Shown here piece after piece: positions 15,700 to 21,911 of a DNA stretch of 21,911 nucleotides. The notes beneath the pieces were generated by a model. The model was not told the DNA's origin. It worked only from the letters and a program-made list of their open reading frames with translations, and ran no database searches. The position numbers and the translations under genes were made by a program. Positions within the stretch are counted from its first letter, which is position 1. The number at the start of each line of letters is the position of its first letter. Source of the DNA: Perkinsus olseni (Eukaryota; Perkinsozoa; Perkinsida; Perkinsidae); NCBI GenBank assembly GCA_013115135.1, contig JABANP010000694.1:1-21911 (forward strand). The letters run 5' to 3'.

Positions 15700-16127
15700 A
15701 GGGAATGCGCAGAATGGGGTCGGACGGTTATCTGGAACTAATAATACGCAGTAGCAGACAAGGTGATAAGCAGCAATGATAATCTAATAGCTGAGTAGTA
15801 CTGAGCCGGGCGGCAAATTTTACATAGCGAATAGTCAGCACTACGTAGTCACTATAGCGTATAGCGTTGCTAGCTTTGCACTTGCGTGCGCCGGCTATAG
15901 CATTGCTGACGATCATTGAATTTTGATCAAGAGGTACGCTCGGTAGATAGTATCTACTAGATACTGTTGCTCTCATTGGCTGGCGGATGACTCTGAGTTC
16001 AACAAAACTACTAAAATGGTATTAGCTCTGTTCTAGCAGGTTCAACCTGCCAGGTTGCCTCACCATTCCCAAATCAGTCTCCCACCCTCTGTAGCTTCTT
16101 TCTGGACAGCAAATCCACTCTCTCGCC
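15700..16127. promoter_or_regulatory. 5' flank of the secreted-protein gene (right copy)
   Basis: Contains modules at 15943-15964 (T=gtatctac, exact) and 16036-16057 (T=caacctgc, exact). No clear core promoter motif seen. Assigned by position only. Confidence 0.35.
16036..16057. repeat. 22-nt palindromic module, right copy (T=caacctgc)
   Basis: Exact here, while the left mirror has one inserted base. 71 nt upstream of the secreted-protein ATG. Confidence 0.93.
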
Positions 16128-16931
16128 ATGATGGACCTTTTCTCGACCTGTCTCATCTTCACTTCACTCTTTGTAACTACGACATGCCAGCTCTCGGGCG
16201 AATTCGTTACCGAAGTAGAAGGCGTGCGTCTGGCCTACCATGTGGACAAGGACGGTGATGTCAGCCTAAGTGCCGAGGGTCCAAACGGGCGACGAGTCCG
16301 CAGTACATCATTTCCTCTCAGGGAAGTGTCTTCACAATTAGACACTGATGGATTTTTCAGCACGAGGTACACCGTCGACTTTGGTCGCAGACGTTTCCGA
16401 GGTCTCCGACAGCGCAAGTTCCTCCGGCCGGTCTCACTTCTCTTCCCGCAAGCTAATCTTGAGAACGGAGATTTGACCGACCCCGTATTCACAGACTTCG
16501 GAATTGTCTTTGCTAGCTTTCAAGGCCAACAGCTGCAGTTTCTCTGGAATACCCGTACTCTGTCTCCGGGAGTATTCAGATTTCGTGAGACCACGGGAGA
16601 TCTGAACGAGGTGACCTCCAGCATCGACTCTGATGGACGTGTGGAAATTAACGTCAGTTGCCGCGGACATGAAGGCGTCGGCGCAATATTCAGCCTGGAA
16701 GAAGGCCGCTTTCCATACAGGTTGTACTTTACAAGGTCTACTGGAGGTAGCTCTATTGTGACCTTCCGGCAGGACGTAGTTGAGCTCTGCGGTATTGAAG
16801 ACTTCGACGGAGAGCGTGCAGACCGCCTTTTTAGGGTGTTAGCCTTCGCGGACGAGGACAGGGTCTACATGTCTTATCCGATTCCAGGCCGGAACTCAAT
16901 ACTCTTGCCTCTCGACAGGATCGTCAACTAG
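16128..16931 (+). CDS. Secreted protein of unknown family, 267 aa (right copy)
   Basis: Same architecture as the left copy: signal peptide at residues 1 to about 21, then a beta-rich extracellular-type body without a further membrane segment. The start is the first of two adjacent Met codons. Differences from the left copy counted by eye: A/V and D/N early, G/S, K/R, F/L, then F/V, L/H, S/G, R/G, I/S and D/E. They are spread along the chain, with no stop or frameshift in either copy. That pattern fits two retained genes evolving separately, or two alleles. The role is unknown; likely exported from the cell. Confidence 0.82.
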   Translation: MMDLFSTCLIFTSLFVTTTCQLSGEFVTEVEGVRLAYHVDKDGDVSLSAEGPNGRRVRSTSFPLREVSSQLDTDGFFSTRYTVDFGRRRFRGLRQRKFLRPVSLLFPQANLENGDLTDPVFTDFGIVFASFQGQQLQFLWNTRTLSPGVFRFRETTGDLNEVTSSIDSDGRVEINVSCRGHEGVGAIFSLEEGRFPYRLYFTRSTGGSSIVTFRQDVVELCGIEDFDGERADRLFRVLAFADEDRVYMSYPIPGRNSILLPLDRIVN

Positions 16932-17893
16932 AACTGTTTTTTTCACACAGAGCCTCTGAATGATGAGCAGTCAGTGGCCTGTAATTCTGTAGTTCGTAAT
17001 ATCCGACGGCAGGTGTGTATCTCTCGCTCAAGAGTATGACAACAAATCACTCGATCGTCCCCGTTATCATTCGTTTTATCTCCTCATTATGAGTCCGTGC
17101 TTCAGCAGCACCGTCTGCCTGGTATTTTGTTCAGAAGAAAATTCTCCGAGATCTTATGGTGAACTCAAGTCTGTGATGAAACGACGTACGACGTGCACTT
17201 CTGTTTCGAAAGGAGTACTGGTGGCGTTGCAGAGTACTGTGGTTACCACAGTGTGGTAGCGATGGCACAACATCGCCTTACACTGCCAGCTCGGTATGCA
17301 ATCGCTTCATTGCAGTGTCAAGAGCTGTGCTAAGCCGAGAGTAATCCGAGAGACTTTATGTTTCTCGTTGTTGGACGCATGTCCGTCTCCACCTGCATGG
17401 AAAGTGCGTGGGTGGGTTTTGTAAGCAGCCGGACTGTATGAATCACAGTCCTACCTCATCCAGCGACGCAAGTTTGTGTATGCTTTTGCGGAGTAAGTCC
17501 GACAAGTAGGCCTTAGATTCGTCTTTTTCATCTTCTCTTTTTCGAATGGAACTGGTTGATATCATCTCAGTAGTGCGTACCCTCTCAAAGGGTAGTGCGT
17601 CCCTCTGTCACCAACTGGTCATGTTTTGCGTTGCACCAGTGTCTCTCTTTCGCATCGTGAACTGTGCAGCAATTCTGCGGCTAAGGACCGTCACCGGCGT
17701 TTCCCGCCGTGCCAGTCGCTGACGAGGTGGAATACTCCAAAACCTCAATTAGGACTCGATAGAAGCTCGCCTCATGAATCGTGCTGTACATAGTACGTTG
17801 TACTAGGTACGTCTTTCCTCTAGGTCCTGGTTTCGGAGCTTAATAAGGGGCAGAAGCCGGGAAAACTTTCCCCGGAAAAGGGAAAAGATCAGT
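16932..17893. other. Non-coding 3' region of the secreted gene (right copy)
   Basis: Mirror of 4275-5229. Includes the module at about 17234-17255 and empty 8-bp sites at 17703-17710 and 17891-17898, where the third copy has modules. A 60-codon plus frame from 17546 exists, but its counterpart is broken in the third copy. No gene supported. Confidence 0.5.
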
Positions 17894-18169
17894 TTGACAT
17901 CGAGCGTGACTGCGACTTCCCCAAATATCCTCCACGTAGCTTCGACCTCATTTTTCCCAGTCGGGGGTGACGCCAGTAGCGAGCTCCTATTTTTCACTTC
18001 CTCTGGGACGGCTGGGGACCAGTCCTTCATGGCCACGCCGTTCATTTCTTTGAAAAGGAAGGGCGAAGGCTGGGAATATCAAGTCGTCCTGCAGGTTAGA
18101 GCATTGAGTAATGCCTATGAAGATTTATTCTCACAGAATGTTGCTATAACTGGTGTATTTTACGACTAG
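17894..18169 (+). CDS. Conserved 91-codon frame (right copy), probable 3' exon
   Basis: Mirror of 3999-4274 with few amino-acid changes (for example M/T, V/M, DVHK/NAYE). The frame is open upstream of the nominal TTG start and 'gatcag' precedes it, consistent with a splice acceptor. Stop TAG at 18167-18169, whose last base begins an 8-bp site that carries a module in the left arm. The empty site at 17891-17898 overlaps the 5' edge. Function not recognised. Confidence 0.45.
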   Translation: MTSSVTATSPNILHVASTSFFPVGGDASSELLFFTSSGTAGDQSFMATPFISLKRKGEGWEYQVVLQVRALSNAYEDLFSQNVAITGVFYD

Positions 18170-19993
18170 CAAGAACTCGGGTCTCTTCGGGTATCGGCGA
18201 CGAACTTTGATGAAGTCGGTTCGATTCTGTGAGCTGGTAGCCTACAAGCGTTGGAGTTGCTACCAGTGGTAGGAACTCCAACGCTTCTAGTGGCAACAGA
18301 AGGTGGCGAAATGAAACCGGTGCCTGAGAGAATGCTTATGCTATGCCACTCCACTGTCTCTTCGTCTGTGCACGCATGCGCATCAGCCTGGCTGTTGGTC
18401 GCACGCATGCGCGCCAGTCTTATTACTAGTTATGATAGTACGTACTTATCTCTTTCCCCTATAGTGTTGCCAGTCGGACTCGGGCGAAGCGGGCACGCAC
18501 TCTATCTCCTCATGCGTCGGGGAAATCGGACCCACAACAACATTATCATGCTACCTCAGGCCATACTATGGCCGCCATAGTGAGTGATCTGTTATTGAAC
18601 TGTTAATATCTGAGAGGAGATAAGATTGGGATCAACTTCACCGATGACGTTATGGTAATTCATCTGGTTGTTATGGTTACCGGATGACAGGCACAGAGGG
18701 GATCTCTGAAAGGTTGAAGCTGGGCTAGAGGCAGCTCCACGAGTATGTTGGCTGGAACGCATCGATAGTCACACAAGCGTTGTCTTCGTGAATACGACCA
18801 GATATTGCGCTGAAGCATCATCGATATAATATATCTGATATATTGAAGTGCACGCTCAGCGATAATACGTCAGATTGTACATAGTAGATGATACGGATCC
18901 CAGAGGCTGAAAGTATTTAGTCCGGCTGGAGGCACAGGCCATAGTATGACCACCATACGGTAGAGTAGACAAGGAATTTATTTACTTGAGTTTGATCAAT
19001 TAATGGGAGTCTTTCACTGGTAGACAGTCAGTCGAACCATCAAGTGGCAGGACTAATCCATTGTTTCAAAAACGGTAATGAGGTGTCAGCTGACTCAAAG
19101 TTCAAGTTCATGAACGGGTCAAACATAAACAGTTCATGATGAACTGAGCTAAGCTAGCAGCGATGCACGCTGATGATTGATTTGTGAAGCTCAGGAACGC
19201 TTTTCGTTATACTGCCATACAATGGAACATATTCGAGTCACAGCAGGTGGTGCGTCCAAAACGGAAGTAAGTCCTCGTCTTGGTATTCACTTCCGAACGT
19301 GACGTTCGGGCAGGAACGCTCTCTACCCGGCAAAGGCAGTACGAATAATCGTATCGCGCTCGAGCTGTCGTCACCGTCGAACAACCGGCCACTCGGTCGC
19401 ATTCAAGTGGGAGGCCAACATCCCGACGGAAGGCTCCTGTGACGGGAGTCCCGTGACTCGAGCCCCGTCGATCCTTTGTATTACAAAGCAACTTTCCTCG
19501 CGAGGTCATATGGTCCATAATATGGACTCCATATGATATGGAGGTTGCAGCGAAATTATCTCGTAGACGATGGCGGCCCGCCATCGTCTCAGACTATGCA
19601 TCTGCATATCCATACATCCGTACTACCTGCTAAGCAGGTCCGGCTTGAGCGAGAGCCCATTGAAAGAGACTCTTTCAATGAGCTCTCACTCTCTAAAAGA
19701 TGGCCGCATCAGTGCTGCAACAGAGCTAATGCTCTTCCTAGCTTCGGGATTTGATTCCGGAATACCATAACTTATGAATCACGTGGTTCGTCTCATGTGG
19801 GCGGCTAGAAGGAGGCCCATTCGACACCCTGGTCAGGCGTCGTTGGATCAGCGGCGCATATCCCAGATCAGAGGTCTAAACTTCGTAGGTAATATCCAAA
19901 GTCATCGCTGAGTGGCACGAGGCCCTAGAGGAGGGCATGCCGCGTAGCCCGAAGTGAGTCAGCCTTGAAACGTCCAGGTTTTGTGACTCGGCT
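18170..19993. other. Long hairpin-rich non-coding tract (right copy)
   Basis: Mirror of 1918-3830. Holds module copies at 18559-18580, 18822-18843, 18937-18958, 19124-19145, 19288-19308, 19507-19542 and 19625-19646, and long palindromes at 18247-18285, 19565-19589 and 19651-19687. A right-only block of about 215 nt (18334-18549) has possible 5-bp direct repeats 'atgct' at its ends and two copies of a gcatgcgc-type word. Open frames here are not conserved. Confidence 0.6.
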
Positions 19994-20043
19994 CCCCGTG
20001 GCACGGGTCTCGTGCAGGACATGAAGGACCCCGGGGTCCAAGT

Positions 20044-20556
20044 TCGAGTTTCTTATATAACAGAGTGGCGGTCAGGTACGGTTACGTTAAACGTGGGGAA
20101 TCTTTGGACTTGCACATATACGGCAGGGGATTGGATGCCTTGGAGAAGAAGAAGTATCAAAGGAACGTCGTTTCGCTGAGTCTCAATTACCTCACGCTGG
20201 AGAGCCTCCTCTTGGACAAGAGTTTCTGCCAGAATCTAGCCAAGGTGTTTCGACTCACTGAGCCAGAGAAATCGTGCATGTCTTGCTCCGGTGCCGGTCA
20301 GTTTCAATCTCTCAAGTCAGTGCGACTGTCCCATAATGGTCTAATGCGAGGTGTTCCGGAGGGCCTCTCGCATCTCCAGAGATTCCTGGCGCTCCTAGCT
20401 GAGAGCCACCCCGAGCTAGAAGACTTCTCTATAGACTGTGGGGAGGGGAATAACGACCTAGTGAATATGGGAAGCGCTAGTTCGGCGACTCGACTGTACT
20501 ACCGTGCCGCGATTGTATCGAAACTGCCCGAACTCGACCTACTAGACAACAAAGAG
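20044..20556 (+). CDS. LRR protein gene, LRR-bearing exon (right copy, partial)
   Basis: Mirror of 1354-1866. The frame is open before the GTG at 20065 (reads ...SSSFLYNRVAVRYGYVK), so an upstream exon is likely; an acceptor-like pyrimidine tract with 'acag' precedes AGTGGCGG. LRR phrases are as in the left copy. The LRRcap-like LPELDLLDNKE is followed by the donor gtgagt at 20557. Only a few residues differ from the left copy (for example VSYG/VRYG, QRDV/QRNV, LDRS/LDKS, MSRS/MSCS). Confidence 0.65.
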
Positions 20557-20800
20557 GTGAGTTGAGCTCTCTCGAATCTGTACCGATGAACGTGTTGGTT
20601 CGACAAGGCGATCTAGACATATGCAGCATGGCCTGCAAAGACTGAGACCTCGAACTAGCTGGGACATCGACACACTTCGCGGCTGCAGTTGAGAAGCGAT
20701 TCTCAGGACTCCTGAGTCCGGAGAGTGTCCAGCCCTTTAATCATTAACAGCTCATGTAGCCGGACACGACCCGATTGAATCGGTCCGATTCAGGTATCAG
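20557..20800 (+). other. Intron of the LRR gene, right copy (244 nt)
   Basis: GT donor gtgagt and AG acceptor (...gtatcag). Phase 0 on both sides and the same length as the left intron. Contains the module copy at 20770-20791 and the empty site at 20760-20767. Confidence 0.6.
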
Positions 20801-21160
20801 CTTTCGAGCGCCAGCTGGCTGACGTTATCAAAGGGAGCCCGGAAATCTCGAATAGCCTCGAGCCAATCGATGGAGTCCTCGCACTCGGTCGGCGGAGGTT
20901 TGGAAGCAACCGTACGCTCCGCCGCTCAGGCTTTACCCACCTGCAGGTGCGCCGAGAACGTCGTGCAACCGGAACGGATTCCGTTGACGGATAGTCTCGA
21001 GTTCTTCGACACGCACCTCGAGAAACTCATCCGCGATTACCTTGAATCTGTTTGGGAAGAGATAATGGCTGATAACGATGTAATAATAAGTAAAAGTACG
21101 GATAGACGAATCAGGAACCCTCGATCAGCAGCCAGTGACTCAAAACGAATAAATAAGTAG
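20801..21160 (+). CDS. LRR protein gene, C-terminal exon (right copy)
   Basis: Mirror of 750-1109. Reads LSSASWLTLSKGARK... from the predicted acceptor, passes the internal Met at 20870, and ends in the basic tail RIRNPRSAASDSKRINK. Few substitutions against the left copy (TS/IP, IL/IM, EV/DV, SR/SK, H/N). A helical central part suggests a protein-interaction tail following the LRR domain. No known domain recognised. Confidence 0.6.
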   Translation, partial: LSSASWLTLSKGARKSRIASSQSMESSHSVGGGLEATVRSAAQALPTCRCAENVVQPERIPLTDSLEFFDTHLEKLIRDYLESVWEEIMADNDVIISKSTDRRIRNPRSAASDSKRINK

Positions 21161-21911
21161 TCCTACTAGCCATAAGCTGACCTCACGAAAAATCGTAAAA
21201 GAATCAGAGACCAGGAATCGAGGAAGCCCTTCTCCCAGGCACTTGCGCGCCGCAGGAATTGACGAACCAGCAAAGGCGACTGCCTCAACTGCACCAACGC
21301 TGGGGCTCTTTCCTACCAGCTGTGAATTGCGTTGACCCTTCGGGGGGTGTGGGAAATTTCGGGTCGTGACTCTACCGTCGTGTGCGTCACTCGGAAGAGG
21401 AACCTGAGACTTCTGTGCGCAGTTTTTTCCAGAAGGGGTTTTTGAATTTTTAATTTTGGAGTCCAAAATTCGCGTCACTCGGTAAACACGTTATGACGCG
21501 TTATCGCGTTAGAGTTTTTCGCGATATTGCGTTTCACGCGTGCGTTATCGCGACACGACAATGACGCGAAGTGTTATCTCAACACAACATGTCGCGTTTT
21601 TCGTGTAAAACACTTCGCGTAAAACCGTTTTACGCGCAAATCAGGTGAAACTCCACTAAGTGAATACAGTATATCCATGGCGTACTTTTCATACCTACCA
21701 TTCGCATATCTCAATAGTTAATAACTATCAGTTATAGTTGTTAGGTAACGAATCGTTCCTAACGAGCCGTCTTGAGAATCATTCGTTTCCAGAGTGTCAG
21801 GCTTGGGCCGCCTGCGACTCAACTCATTGCCACGGAGGTCTTAAGAAGGGATGGAACGTCTATCCCAACGCAATTGCGTTATTCCAACAACGGAGCTCAA
21901 ATATCAACTAT

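Larger units (their letters stand above)
15048..21907. repeat. Right arm of a giant inverted repeat
   Basis: Mirror image of 1-7126, carrying the same genes on the opposite strand. Reading frames of the secreted protein, the 91-codon frame and the LRR exons are intact in both arms. This argues that the duplicates were at least recently functional, and that the arm differences are biological rather than sequencing noise. A head-to-head join of two divergent haplotypes during assembly would look the same and cannot be excluded from sequence alone. Confidence 0.95.

Noticed and set aside
15344..15754. 136-codon plus-strand frame as a gene
   Set aside because: It runs through both arms and the loop of the foldback element, and is broken in the mirror copy (6413-6831).
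1..21911. Whole window as a single-strand fold-back sequencing artefact
   Set aside because: The arms differ by many substitutions and by private 150-300 nt blocks, and the two hairpin centres differ. A simple read-through artefact would give identical arms. A haplotype-join artefact is not excluded and is noted in the findings.

Overview
The window looks nuclear and eukaryotic. It has a non-LTR retrotransposon, a spliced LRR gene with GT..AG signals, a secreted-protein gene without a bacterial-type ribosome binding site, and long non-coding tracts. The short signal peptides, lineage-specific secreted protein and compact 244-nt intron would fit a protist such as an alveolate (Perkinsus-like). 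That placement is a guess (about 0.4); nothing in the sequence proves it.

Layout. The window is dominated by a giant imperfect inverted repeat. Left arm 1-7126 mirrors right arm 15048-21907. The arms have diverged by substitutions and private indels, so they are not an exact fold-back copy. Each arm carries the same genes pointing outward-to-inward in mirror image: a two-exon (or longer) LRR protein gene, a 91-codon conserved reading frame, a 267-aa secreted protein, and a roughly 350-bp foldback (MITE-like) element. The centre (7127-15047) holds a degenerate non-LTR retrotransposon on the minus strand (ORF1 with CCHC knuckles; ORF2 with AP-endonuclease and reverse transcriptase, split by a frameshift), and a third, older, broken copy of the secreted-protein region (11406-13171). 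It also holds a 59-bp minisatellite (13204-13590) and about 1.4 kb of unassigned DNA.

The main discovery is a recurrent 22-nt palindromic module scattered through the non-coding DNA. If T is any 8-bp sequence, the module reads (T without its last base)(reverse complement of T)(T without its first base). It therefore forms two overlapping odd palindromes whose centres lie 7 nt apart. I count 26 independent loci, 16 of them exact, all with different T. By my estimate, with 14 constrained bases per site, about 0.0001 exact cases would be expected by chance. At several loci another copy in the window has only the bare 8-bp T, so the two alleles differ by exactly 14 nt. One module is nested inside another. 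The geometry (8-bp target, 1-nt offset, full inverted copy) is what hairpin-forming cut-and-paste transposition of the hAT type would leave as a complete excision footprint, yet no hAT element is visible. These are either uniform transposon footprints or the product of an undescribed 8-nt template-switch/micro-insertion process. Modules have broken the reading frame of the third gene copy, lie in the LRR intron and in a 5' flank, and abut rearrangement breakpoints.
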